Positions 53,485 to 61,945 of a stretch of 64,000 nucleotides of DNA are shown in pieces. This DNA is from Mogibacterium sp. Its GTDB lineage: Bacteria > Bacillota > Clostridia > Peptostreptococcales > Anaerovoracaceae. A model generated the notes under the pieces. That model had not been told where the DNA came from. It ran no database searches and worked only from the letters and a program-made list of their open reading frames with translations. How positions within the stretch are numbered: position 1 is the stretch's first letter; each line of letters opens with the position of its first letter. The translations under genes and the position numbers were made by a program. The DNA is taken from positions 88,286 through 152,285 of the forward strand of contig JAFRKO010000009.1 in the NCBI GenBank assembly GCA_017431685.1, given 5' to 3'.

Positions 53485-54628
53485 GTCTGACTAATACTTT
53501 TCCGTCTGCTATTACATATTTGACGACAGTATCACTAACCATCGGATCACCACTGGTAAGCACCACATCCGCATCCTTACCGGCCTCCAGGCTTCCTACA
53601 CGATCTTCGACTCCGATATGGCGTGCAGGATTTATTGTGATCGCCTGCAGGGCCTTGAACGGATCCATGCCGGCCTTGACCGCAAGCCCTGCACACAGCG
53701 CAAGATACTGCTGTGGAATAACAGGGGCGTCTGTGATGATCGATACCGGGAGTCCCGCCTCAGCGAGAATGCCCGGGGTTGTCCATGATTTATTCAGAAG
53801 CTCGACCTTGGAAGCGTTCGTAAGCGTAGGGCCGACAGCTACAGGAATATTCGCTTCTTTCAGCTCATCAACTATCAGATGTCCTTCTGTACAATGCTCG
53901 ATCGTAATTTTAAGATCAAATTCCTTTGCAATGCGAAGCGCTGTCATGATGTCGTCAGCGCGATGTGCATGAGCTTTCAGGGGGATCTCTCTGCGTAAAA
54001 CAGGGATGAGCGCTTCCGACTTCATGTCGAACTTCGGCATCTTAGTTATATCATCACCCGCAGCATCCTTACGCAGCATGTAATCACGTGCTTCGAACAG
54101 TGTCTGTCTGAAAATAGCCGCAGTAGTCATACGGGCTGAGTCGCATTTGTCTTTGTAGCATCTCTTAGGATTCTCTCCGAATGCACACTTCATTGCAACC
54201 GACGGATCTATGACAGCTTCGTCGACAGTGTTGCCGTATAGTTTGACCGCCAGAAATGTGCCGCCAAACACGTTGGCGGAGCCTGGTCCTGCAGCTACAG
54301 TTGTAACTCCTCCTGCCAGAGCCATTGGAATCGCTGTATCCTGAGCATTATAGCTGTCGATGCCGCGAAGATGCGGCGATACGATATCGTTCATCTCATT
54401 GATATCGAATGTTCCTCCCGTAGGTCCGCCGTAGGCATCAAGGCCGATATGACTGTGCGCATCTACAAAGCCCGGATATGCATGGAGCCCATCTGCTTTA
54501 ATGATCTCCTCATTATCTCCTGCAGTCCCTCCTACCGAGACGAGCTTTCCATTCTCTATAATAATATCTCCGTAATAAGGTTCCGCATGGATCGCGTCGT
54601 GAATAAGCGCATTCTTTATAACCATCAT
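53477..54628 (-). CDS. Metal-dependent amidohydrolase (imidazolonepropionase-like)
   Basis: The product has 383 residues. The metal HxH motif is GFVDAHSHIG near 58, and later ligands are the His of KAHAHRADD near 220 and EHCTEG near 247; the fourth-strand Asp is SIITDAPV near 300. The N- and C-terminal beta segments form the small amidohydrolase sandwich domain, ending in GKDADVVLTSGDP. The C-terminal domain looks complete. The substrate is not recognisable. GGAGGG lies ahead of the double ATG at 54628/54625. It is the first gene of a minus-strand run that continues through ICMT, LRR, VWA and MoxR. Confidence 0.88.
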   Translation of the reverse strand: MMVIKNALIHDAIHAEPYYGDIIIENGKLVSVGGTAGDNEEIIKADGLHAYPGFVDAHSHIGLDAYGGPTGGTFDINEMNDIVSPHLRGIDSYNAQDTAIPMALAGGVTTVAAGPGSANVFGGTFLAVKLYGNTVDEAVIDPSVAMKCAFGENPKRCYKDKCDSARMTTAAIFRQTLFEARDYMLRKDAAGDDITKMPKFDMKSEALIPVLRREIPLKAHAHRADDIMTALRIAKEFDLKITIEHCTEGHLIVDELKEANIPVAVGPTLTNASKVELLNKSWTTPGILAEAGLPVSIITDAPVIPQQYLALCAGLAVKAGMDPFKALQAITINPARHIGVEDRVGSLEAGKDADVVLTSGDPMVSDTVVKYVIADGKVLVRHE

Positions 54629-54723
54629 GACCCTCCATCATTAAAAATAAAAACCTGCCTGTAAACTCATTTTTTATATTCATATGATATCACACCATTG
54701 CTTATTCATTTTTGTTTCTATAG

Positions 54724-54754
54724 AAAAAACGAATAGCAACAAAAATGCTATTCG
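54724..54754 (-). terminator. Terminator-like hairpin in the leader of the amidohydrolase gene
   Basis: On the minus strand a 9-bp perfect stem (54754-54746 with 54738-54730) is followed by TTTTTT. No minus-strand gene lies directly upstream, so it may act as an attenuator about 100 nt ahead of the amidohydrolase. Confidence 0.5.
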
Positions 54755-54761
54755 CGCCAAT

Positions 54762-54780
54762 TATTAGACCAAGTCTAATA
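54762..54780. promoter_or_regulatory. Operator-like palindrome between the amidohydrolase and C_GCAxxG_C_C genes
   Basis: TATTAGAC and GTCTAATA form a perfect 8-bp inverted repeat with a 3-bp centre (CAA). The size and symmetry suit a TetR- or MarR-type dimer. It lies in the divergent region between the two genes. No regulator gene of that type is adjacent. Confidence 0.5.
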
Positions 54781-54899
54781 CAACCGCTAATATGAAATTA
54801 ATCTACTATGTATTGCATATTATTCTGACCTTTTATCTATTTATTTACAGTATGATGTGCAGATTCCAGATATCAGTCAGATGGGGAGGGGAGAAAATA

Positions 54900-55331
54900 A
54901 TGGATAAGTCGCACGTTGCAGAGTTATTTATGAGAGGGCAGGACTGCTCGCAGGTTGTTTTTTCACACTGCGCACATGAGCTGGGCATTTCACCGGAAGA
55001 TGCCAACCGTCTGACGGCTTCTTTCGGAGGAGGTTCCGGTATCGGTGAAACATGTGGTGCGGTGATTGGAGCACTGATGGTCATAGGAATGAAACACGGG
55101 CACTCCGGTCCTGATGACATGGAACAAAGAACCATTCTTATGGAAAAGAGATCTGAATTCCTGCGGAAATGGAACGAAAAACGCGGAACATGTATGTGCA
55201 GGGATTTTTTGAGACATGATATCACGCAGCCCGGTGAATTTGAAAAAGTTATAGAAGAAGGGACTATGTTCAGTCTATGCCCGGAACTTGTTCTGGATGC
55301 ATTGGAAATACTGAATGACATGAGCGATTGA
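54900..55331 (+). CDS. C_GCAxxG_C_C family protein
   Basis: The product has 143 residues from the ATG at 54900, with GGGGAGGGGAG upstream; an earlier ATG at 54792 has no ribosome site and would add a hydrophobic stretch. The family motif is FGGGSGIGETCGAVIGALMVIG near residue 40-60, preceded by RGQDCSQVVF and followed by CMCRDFL and FSLCPEL, giving five or six conserved cysteines. Members may bind metal or carry redox disulfides; their role is unknown. A terminator follows within 20 bp. Confidence 0.9.
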   Translation: MDKSHVAELFMRGQDCSQVVFSHCAHELGISPEDANRLTASFGGGSGIGETCGAVIGALMVIGMKHGHSGPDDMEQRTILMEKRSEFLRKWNEKRGTCMCRDFLRHDITQPGEFEKVIEEGTMFSLCPELVLDALEILNDMSD

Positions 55332-55347
55332 ACCCCTCAATGTACAT

Positions 55348-55385
55348 CCGTCCCAATAGCCCTTTCCGGCAAGGGACGGTTTTTT
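55348..55385 (+). terminator. Terminator of the C_GCAxxG_C_C gene
   Basis: A 7-bp GC-rich stem (55348-55354 with 55373-55379) is followed by TTTTTT. Confidence 0.75.
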
Positions 55386-55447
55386 AATGCTTCATTTTCA
55401 CATGTAGTTCCTGCTATTATAGAAGCAGTGATGACACCGGGTGAAAA

Positions 55448-56236
55448 ATGGCAAAAACAGTATTACAGAGGGAAATAGAAAGGTTGCGGAGGGCTGAGCG
55501 CCGTTTTCTCAGGCAGCAGCTCAACAGGGAGCCGACTAAGCTCGACCTGTTTCTTGAGGATAAAGTCCCGGCAAAGCTGGAGGCTACTCTTGACGCGGCT
55601 TTTGCCAAGGCTTTTCATCTGATCTTCTCCAAAGGCTCCACAATAATAAGCAAGACCTTCTCAACGGATAAGATCATCGAAGAATTTGAAGCTGATACGG
55701 CCGATCTCGAAATGCTGGGAGGCGGAAGACAGCTGCGCAAGTTCAAGCGCCGTGCAGCTGCTACAGGCACCGCACATACTATTCTTTCTACCGTGACAGG
55801 AGCCGCACTTGGATTCGTAGGCGGCACTATTCCGGATATCGTCCTTTTCATCACCCTTCTCCTCAGAAACATTTATAAAATCTCGATGAAATACGGATAC
55901 GCATTTGATACTGAGGAAGAACAGAAATTTATTCTTAAGGTTATCGCAGCCGCCGTTCAGGATGGTGATGATATGATACGTGCCAATAAAGAGGTCAATC
56001 GTCTCATAAGAGAAGGACTGTCCAGTGATGAAGGCTCTGTTGACGAGAGAATAAACGAAGCAGCCGTGGCTCTTGCTCACGCGCTGCTTCTGATGAAATT
56101 TCTGCAAAAGATACCCGTCGTCGGTGTGATAGGCGGTGCATCCGATTTTGTTTACATGGAGCGGATCAGCGACTACGCAGTGCTGAAATATCAGCGCCGT
56201 TTTCTGGTAGACCAGCTGAAAAGCGGCCGGGATTAA
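55448..56236 (+). CDS. EcsC-family protein
   Basis: The product has 262 residues. The N-terminus is a basic coiled-coil-like helix (1-30). The EcsC core follows with GTAHTILSTVTGAALGFVGG near 102 and a C-terminal block IPVVGVIGGASDFVYMERI near 227. Two weak membrane-associated helices are likely. The function of EcsC proteins is unclear; in Bacillus ecsC sits beside an ABC transporter, which is absent here. No strong ribosome site precedes the ATG. The stop overlaps the end of the convergent PHP gene by 4 bp, with no terminator between. Confidence 0.88.
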   Translation: MAKTVLQREIERLRRAERRFLRQQLNREPTKLDLFLEDKVPAKLEATLDAAFAKAFHLIFSKGSTIISKTFSTDKIIEEFEADTADLEMLGGGRQLRKFKRRAAATGTAHTILSTVTGAALGFVGGTIPDIVLFITLLLRNIYKISMKYGYAFDTEEEQKFILKVIAAAVQDGDDMIRANKEVNRLIREGLSSDEGSVDERINEAAVALAHALLLMKFLQKIPVVGVIGGASDFVYMERISDYAVLKYQRRFLVDQLKSGRD

Positions 56237-56970
56237 TCCCATGGATATATGATATCCCCGCTCTCATCCACAAGTATCACTCTCATGATACCCTCCCTGA
56301 CACTGCTGATATAGTCATCAACGCTGTTTATCCCGGCTTCACTGCACATACCTGCCAGCTCCGGCCTGAAGCCTTTTTCTTTTAATCTTGCAAAAGCATT
56401 GCTTCCCCAGTGATTATCTGATCCTGCAGTTTTCAGGAATCCGTACTGAGCAGCATATAAATCAGCCATTATATTGGATTCCCATGCCTGATTGGAATTT
56501 ATGACTTCAACTCCATGAACAGATCTTGGAAACAGCCGTATATGGTCTATATAGTGCGCTTCTCTGTAAGGATGCGCCTGTATGACAAAAGCACCTGCTT
56601 CCATCATAAAAGGAAGTTCTTCGGTCTTTCTCATTTCCAGGATCTCCGGATGAGCCTTATACCAGGCCTTATCCAGCCCATAGATAAGAAAATCCGTCCC
56701 TTTATATGAAAGCTCCACACCCGGGAACACCTTTATCCCGACTTCTGAACCGATCCTGACCGCCTCTTCATAATCAGAAAAGTAATAATCGATCTGCTCG
56801 CAGTATGGCAGAATTCTCGCTTCAGGATTTATATTCCCGTCCAGGAAATGGTTGGTTATGAAGATACCGTCATATCCGAGCTTTTTGTAAAAGCATACTG
56901 TATCTTCTACAGACGCCTTACCGCATTTGCTTACAGGTGAAGTATGGCAATGTGTCTCATATTTATACAT
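56233..56970 (-). CDS. PHP-domain phosphoesterase
   Basis: The product has 245 residues. Metal ligands are in the N-terminal ETHCHTSPVSKCGKAS at 5-20, in GVELSYKGTDFLIYGLD near 85 and in FVIQAHPYREAHYIDH near 132, with a last His in AGSDNHWGSNAF near 190. Related proteins are histidinol phosphatase-like or nucleoside phosphate hydrolases. The start is one base after the DUF362 stop codon, so the two are co-transcribed. The substrate is open. Confidence 0.88.
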   Translation of the reverse strand: MYKYETHCHTSPVSKCGKASVEDTVCFYKKLGYDGIFITNHFLDGNINPEARILPYCEQIDYYFSDYEEAVRIGSEVGIKVFPGVELSYKGTDFLIYGLDKAWYKAHPEILEMRKTEELPFMMEAGAFVIQAHPYREAHYIDHIRLFPRSVHGVEVINSNQAWESNIMADLYAAQYGFLKTAGSDNHWGSNAFARLKEKGFRPELAGMCSEAGINSVDDYISSVREGIMRVILVDESGDIIYPWD

Positions 56971-56971
56971 A

Positions 56972-58018
56972 TTATTTTGCAGGCCTCTTGTTACGTCCCC
57001 AGAAAATATTGTAGATATCAGGCTTCCATACAGGCTCTATATCCTTTACCGCTTCTGCTGCAGTAATCTCAGCATCGCCATTATCGATATCTATGAGCTG
57101 ATATCTGTCGTTGCCCATGCCGAGCTCTTTCATATAGCTCAGCTGACGCAGTCCATGGCGCGTCTCTACTCTTTCTATCATAGCCTTGCCGCCGCCGTCA
57201 GGCAGATTGTATATGAGATCTATGCAGGCATTATCCACCGCAAGTATGTCGAGTGATGCCAGAATGCCTACATCAGGAGTCACAACAGGCTCTGCCTCAA
57301 CACCCTCACAGTCACACGAAACAGACATGTTCCGCATAGTGTTGATGAAGCAGATATGAGGTCCGAAATGGTCGACCACAGATTTGGTACTCTCTGAGAT
57401 CCTCTCCATGAGTTCCTCTTCTGCTATCCCCCACATATCATCAGTACCCGCCGGGGTATGTATCTCTTTTTTCCCTACGCGGCCGTCAGCACATCCTATA
57501 CCTATATTCTTATTGCTCCCTCCGAAGCCGCCCATCGTATGCCCTTTGAAATGTGTCAGTACAAGGAGTGAGTCGTAGTTGAGCAGGTTCTTTCCTATAT
57601 GCATCTCGGAGAACCACTTGCCTCCGTTAACCGGCAGTGCAGCGATTCCGTCCTCATCCGTTATGTCCACCGGGCAGAATGTCCAGCCGTTGACCTCCAG
57701 AGTCTTTCTATGCTGCTCAGTCGTATACCGGTCTCCTTCGTAGTAGGTATTGGTCTCAACTATAGTTGCATCCGGGAGGCGTTCCGCCAGTAACTCTTTT
57801 ACCCATGGTCTCGGAAGAATGTTAGGCCCTTCAGCCTCACCTGTGTGGAGCTTTACTGCCACCCGTCCCTCAAGAACAGATGCTACTTTGTCGTAGATCT
57901 TCTTAAGACCTTCTTCGCTGAGGTCACGCGTAAAGAATACAACAGATTTCTCTCCGCTTCTCTCATTGTAAGGAACGTACTTGTTGCCGTCCTTTCCAGG
58001 TATCATCCTTTTGATCAT
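56972..58018 (-). CDS. DUF362 domain-containing protein
   Basis: The product has 348 residues. DUF362 marks are VAVKLHTGEAEGPNILPRPW near 55, VLTHFKGHTMGGFGGSNKNI near 155 and KKEIHTPAGTDDMW near 185. Many members carry an additional 4Fe-4S domain; this one does not. The function of the family is unknown. AAAGGGGG precedes the ATG. It lies between guaD and the PHP gene on the same strand, and together with them may form a catabolic unit. Confidence 0.9.
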   Translation of the reverse strand: MIKRMIPGKDGNKYVPYNERSGEKSVVFFTRDLSEEGLKKIYDKVASVLEGRVAVKLHTGEAEGPNILPRPWVKELLAERLPDATIVETNTYYEGDRYTTEQHRKTLEVNGWTFCPVDITDEDGIAALPVNGGKWFSEMHIGKNLLNYDSLLVLTHFKGHTMGGFGGSNKNIGIGCADGRVGKKEIHTPAGTDDMWGIAEEELMERISESTKSVVDHFGPHICFINTMRNMSVSCDCEGVEAEPVVTPDVGILASLDILAVDNACIDLIYNLPDGGGKAMIERVETRHGLRQLSYMKELGMGNDRYQLIDIDNGDAEITAAEAVKDIEPVWKPDIYNIFWGRNKRPAK

Positions 58019-58101
58019 ATGATCCCCCTTTCGATCAGTTACATCTATTATGCTGTCTGCCTGTTTTGTCTATCCTATTATATTATATATATAACCACGC
58101 C

Positions 58102-59358
58102 CTATTCGTTCAGGACTTCGCCATTCAGATAACGTGCTTTGATGTTTTCTTTTGTTCCGATATAACAGAACCTTTCAAGGGCCTGCTCCGGCGTAAGTTT
58201 TCTGGCAGCATCCGAAAGCCCTTCAATAACAAGCGCGTCGAATACCGAGCCCGGCTCCAGAGAACCGGTACCGCCAAAGAGCTTTCCGCTTTGTTTTGTA
58301 GCCATCCAGAAAGCCTCCGGGAAGGTGATCTTACGGTTGCCCTCAGGCTCGTAGAAGTGTTTGAGTTTGGACAGCTGGACCGAGCAGGCAGCCTGAGTAT
58401 AGACCCCTATATGGTGCCCTGCAGAGATGTCGCTTCCGAGGACTATCTTCATTCCCTTATCCAGCAGAGCTCCTGTCTGCATGATGCCTGCAATGACGCT
58501 TATGGTCGCATCCGGGCACTGAACAGCATAGCTGTCGTATTTCTGCATAATACGGATATCCTCTTCAGACGGGAAAATGAAATGTCCTCCGATAACAGGT
58601 CCGTTATCCATCAGCCCTGCCCTCTCGTAGATCTCTGTATCACATGAGCACTCAGGAAACAGCACTTTTGCCTGTTCCGCTTCCCAAAGTGATTCAACGA
58701 GATGAGTCTGCATACCGATGTTGTATTTTTTACCAAGCTTGCCTAGCCCTTTGATAAGTTCCCGTGTGCATGAAGGCGCAAATCTTGGAGTTAATATAGG
58801 TTTTGTATTTTTATTACCGCTGTATCTTTCCAGAAAGGCTTCAGTCTCACTGATAGACTTTGCCACATCCTCCCTAAGATCTTCCAGTTCGCAGCAATCC
58901 ATATTTATCTTTCCTACAAAACCTTTTATTCCTTTTCTGTCCATCCTTTCAAGCAGATACGCAGTCGCTTCGGAATGGATCGTGCCATAAACACAGGCAT
59001 GCATCGTTCCATTTGCTAACATATCATCGACGAAAGCATCATACACCAGCTTCGCAAATTCCGTATCAGCAAATCTTGCTTCCATCGGGAAGGTGCATTT
59101 ATCCAGCCAGTCCGAAAGAAGCAGATCCATCTCGAGACCTCTGTTCAGATACTGAGGTGCGTGCACGTGGAGATCTGAAAAAGCTGGAATGAGAACTCCG
59201 TCTCCATAATCTGCCACAGGGACGTTTTTATATTCTTCCGGGAGTACAGGCCATATCCCTGTCACGATTCCTTTTTCAACAGCAATGTAGCTGTCCGGAT
59301 GTACAGCAAGGTGTTCCCTGTCCTGTGAAAAAACTATGTCAGCATGTATTATTTGCAT
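58102..59358 (-). CDS. guaD: Guanine deaminase
   Basis: The product has 418 residues from the ATG at 59358, with GGGGAGG upstream. It has the guanine deaminase version of the metal-binding motif, FSDLHVHAPQYLNRGLEMD near 58-76, followed by LSDWLDKCTFPMEARFAD, which is specific for this enzyme. Other ligands are in THLVESLWEAE near 222 and GGHFIFP near 262, and the Asp in VLGSDISAGH near 312. It converts guanine to xanthine and ammonia. The start overlaps the DUF5714 stop by 10 bp, so translation is coupled. The PucR regulator upstream fits control by purines. Confidence 0.93.
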   Translation of the reverse strand: MQIIHADIVFSQDREHLAVHPDSYIAVEKGIVTGIWPVLPEEYKNVPVADYGDGVLIPAFSDLHVHAPQYLNRGLEMDLLLSDWLDKCTFPMEARFADTEFAKLVYDAFVDDMLANGTMHACVYGTIHSEATAYLLERMDRKGIKGFVGKINMDCCELEDLREDVAKSISETEAFLERYSGNKNTKPILTPRFAPSCTRELIKGLGKLGKKYNIGMQTHLVESLWEAEQAKVLFPECSCDTEIYERAGLMDNGPVIGGHFIFPSEEDIRIMQKYDSYAVQCPDATISVIAGIMQTGALLDKGMKIVLGSDISAGHHIGVYTQAACSVQLSKLKHFYEPEGNRKITFPEAFWMATKQSGKLFGGTGSLEPGSVFDALVIEGLSDAARKLTPEQALERFCYIGTKENIKARYLNGEVLNE

Positions 59359-60065
59359 TTGCTGCCTCCCCGGTTGTACGGACATTTCCTGCCTAAGCAT
59401 TCATGGTTTTCATGCGAGAAGGTGCACACGATCTTTTCCGGGACCTTCATCTCGATTCCCATTTTCTCAGAAACAAATTCCACTGCAGCCAGTATGGCTG
59501 TAAAAGAATTGCGCTTACAGCATCGCGGTCCTCCGTATGAGGCTATCTTTGCAAGAGCACGCGATGTCGCTTCATTTGACCATCCCCAGGTTTTTGAGGA
59601 CAGCGGAGTGGTATCTGTTATGATGCTTACGAACATTCCGACACTCACGGCCGCACCGCAGCATCCCCAGAATCCGCAGGATCCTCCCGGGTACTGCTTG
59701 CCGCGTTCGTGCATTTCCTTTAAAGCCTCCTCTAGATCAATATCGCCGCCTGCATTTTTGTACGCTGTCAGCAATGCTGCCCCCACCATTGTATGATGCT
59801 CCGGCCCATGCATATAAATAAAAGGATCCTCCATGATGCTCTGCGCTATAAGAATCGGATCTGATGAATCAGTCTTCATACAAAAGCTGATGATCGCTTC
59901 GATCCCTTTTTTCGAATGGCAGTCATCACAGACGAAGTGACCGTCTTCACAGCATGCATAACTGGTGAACTCCTGATGGCAGAAATGACATTTCATCAGT
60001 TTCGGCTTCGTAAAATAGATAAGCGGCTTTCCGCAAACCAGACATGCGTTTTCATTTCTTTCCAT
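59349..60065 (-). CDS. DUF5714 cysteine-rich protein
   Basis: The product has 238 residues with about twenty cysteines. The N-terminus has zinc-ribbon-like pairs, CLVCGKPL and CHFCHQEF then CDDCHSKKG, and the middle has GGSCGFWGCCGAAVSVGMF and SYGGPRCCKRNS, the marks of DUF5714. Cys clusters suggest binding of metal or iron-sulfur clusters. The function is unknown. It overlaps guaD by 10 bp, which suggests a linked role in purine breakdown or redox chemistry. Confidence 0.88.
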   Translation of the reverse strand: MERNENACLVCGKPLIYFTKPKLMKCHFCHQEFTSYACCEDGHFVCDDCHSKKGIEAIISFCMKTDSSDPILIAQSIMEDPFIYMHGPEHHTMVGAALLTAYKNAGGDIDLEEALKEMHERGKQYPGGSCGFWGCCGAAVSVGMFVSIITDTTPLSSKTWGWSNEATSRALAKIASYGGPRCCKRNSFTAILAAVEFVSEKMGIEMKVPEKIVCTFSHENHECLGRKCPYNRGGSKCK

Positions 60066-60136
60066 TATCCGGCATCTCCTTTGTCATTACCCCCGTAAAC
60101 TGCGGTACATCAAATCTCTTCATGAACGTTTCGCAT

Positions 60137-60170
60137 TTGCACAGTAACTAATAATTTATGCAATGTGCAA
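60137..60170. promoter_or_regulatory. Inverted repeat between PucR and DUF5714 genes
   Basis: TTGCACA at 60137-60143 and TGTGCAA at 60164-60170 are perfect inverted copies 20 bp apart (two helical turns). It lies in the 111-bp gap upstream of the DUF5714-guaD unit and may be the site of the PucR regulator. Confidence 0.5.
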
Positions 60171-60176
60171 AAAGCT

Positions 60177-61817
60177 TCATTCTCCCGCCTCAAGAAACTG
60201 TAAAAGCAGTATCATCTTGACGCGTTCTACTGTACTGTTCCAGTCGACGTCCGCGAAGGCTTCATTATCCATTATCTTATCGATCCTTTTTCTTATAGTA
60301 TTTATATGAACAAAGAGTATGTCCGCCGTAACCGAATAATTCATATTGTTTACAAGATAAACCTTGAGCGTGTGAAGCAGTTCGCGTCCTCTCTCATCAC
60401 GCGTAAACGGTCTGAATCTGGCCAGGAGCCCGTTGAGCTCATCCTCCGGTATGTCGATCCATGCAAGCGGACCAAGCGCCTCGTAGTCACATATCTCTTC
60501 CTGCGGACATATCACACTGCCCATGTCTATAACACGGCGGCATTTTTCGACACATCTTCGTATTTCCCTGAGCGTGCTTCCCTCGCGGCAGACTCCGCAC
60601 TTCACCTCTGCATCAGGGATAATTCTTTTAATAGAATCAAGGTATTCTGCAACCAGATCTCTCATTTCAGCAGCGGAGCGCTCTTTTTTCTCGGGTGACT
60701 CGATCAGCAGCAACAGCTCCCTGTCGCTCAGGATAGTCAGTTTGCCGATTCTTGAGCAGCGCGTCGTGGAAAATGCACCGAGGAGTTCTGTCCTTCTTTC
60801 TCTGGCTGAGAAATTACGGATCTGTATAACAACATGGTCATAAACAGTGCTCATCGATATGCCCTGTACTCCAGCCTGGCTTATGACTTTGCCAGCTTCA
60901 TCAGCCTCGCAGCTCATGGCAAAATGTATGAAATTCTCGAAGCCCATATAGCCTGCATCTTTTGCACCGCTTATCTGCTCGTAAAGTGACTGCAGCATGA
61001 GATATGCAATACGGATCGAGAACTCGTCATAATAATCGAGCAAGCTGTGTGCCTCCATCACTGTAAAGTATGCCTGCGTGAGGCCATGGACCCTTATGGG
61101 CATAACGACCCATGAGATCCTTGGTCCTTCATGGCCATCACCGCCTATTATGCGGTATCTCGACATATTGATGTAATCACACAAAGTGTGCTGAGTGTGA
61201 GGCATCGACGGATCCCAGTAGTCACTATCCTTCAGTCCATAGTACTCAGTCATGCGCCTGAAGTTAGGCGAGCTGTAGTAGCTCTTCTCTTCAGCAATGT
61301 CATAGAGAAAAGCCGGAAACTTCATCTCGCTCTCGACTGCCTGGAGTATTCTGTTGATTTTCTTCTCTTTGTACGACTGGTTAGTGACCTGACTGTCTCC
61401 TGCATCAGGAGCCTGGAACTTGCGTATAGTACGGTTCATTACGGCTACATTGGCCTGGCTGTTGATCTCCATCCATGGTGCCCAGAAAGGTGCAACTATA
61501 AGCGGCAGTTCATATTCATTGCAAAGCATAACAAGATCATCCGGGATCCTTTCGAGGTATCTGCCCTGTTTCAGGAGTAAGGCAGAGGCTTTCTGTATGG
61601 TCCCTTCAGAAAATGCTCTCGATATGCATTCAGGATCATTCATGACAGCGTACCCCGATGACATTATCATCTCCTTGCCTCTGGTCCATTTCAAGCCATC
61701 AGGAGCGTCAAGTATCGTGATGCCCTGGATCTCCTTATACATGCCTTTTCGCCCTGCTATCACCTCAAAATCTTTAAAGAAATCATTGGCCAGCAGTTCC
61801 TGAACAGCAATCCCCAT
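60177..61817 (-). CDS. PucR-family transcriptional regulator
   Basis: The product has 546 residues from the ATG at 61817, with AAGGAGG upstream. The N-terminal PucR sensor domain is at about 1-125 (VIAGRKGMYKEIQGITILDAP-type start). A GGDEF-like/CdaR middle region follows, and the C-terminal PucR helix-turn-helix is at about 480-540 (LLHTLKVYLVNNMNYSVTA, HINTIRKRIDKI). Family members regulate purine and related nitrogen catabolism. The guanine deaminase gene downstream supports a purine-type signal. Confidence 0.93.
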   Translation of the reverse strand: MGIAVQELLANDFFKDFEVIAGRKGMYKEIQGITILDAPDGLKWTRGKEMIMSSGYAVMNDPECISRAFSEGTIQKASALLLKQGRYLERIPDDLVMLCNEYELPLIVAPFWAPWMEINSQANVAVMNRTIRKFQAPDAGDSQVTNQSYKEKKINRILQAVESEMKFPAFLYDIAEEKSYYSSPNFRRMTEYYGLKDSDYWDPSMPHTQHTLCDYINMSRYRIIGGDGHEGPRISWVVMPIRVHGLTQAYFTVMEAHSLLDYYDEFSIRIAYLMLQSLYEQISGAKDAGYMGFENFIHFAMSCEADEAGKVISQAGVQGISMSTVYDHVVIQIRNFSARERRTELLGAFSTTRCSRIGKLTILSDRELLLLIESPEKKERSAAEMRDLVAEYLDSIKRIIPDAEVKCGVCREGSTLREIRRCVEKCRRVIDMGSVICPQEEICDYEALGPLAWIDIPEDELNGLLARFRPFTRDERGRELLHTLKVYLVNNMNYSVTADILFVHINTIRKRIDKIMDNEAFADVDWNSTVERVKMILLLQFLEAGE

Positions 61818-61890
61818 AGTGTCCTCCTTGTTTAAATGCCCCTTTTTGATTTCTTCAATGATATCACGAAACATCTTTTACTCATATTGA

Positions 61891-61920
61891 AAAATACCCC
61901 TGCGCTTTAGTACGCAGAGG
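61891..61920 (-). terminator. Terminator of the AbgB-like gene
   Basis: On the minus strand an 8-bp stem with one G-U pair (61920-61913 with 61904-61897) is followed by TATTTTTC. It is between the M20 amidase stop at 61946 and the PucR start. Confidence 0.75.
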
Positions 61921-61945
61921 CATTTATTGAGTTGTCAGTTTATGT

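Noticed and set aside
54792..54899. Earlier start for the C_GCAxxG_C_C protein with a hydrophobic N-terminus
   Set aside because: There is no ribosome site at 54792, while a strong one precedes 54900, and family members have no membrane segment.
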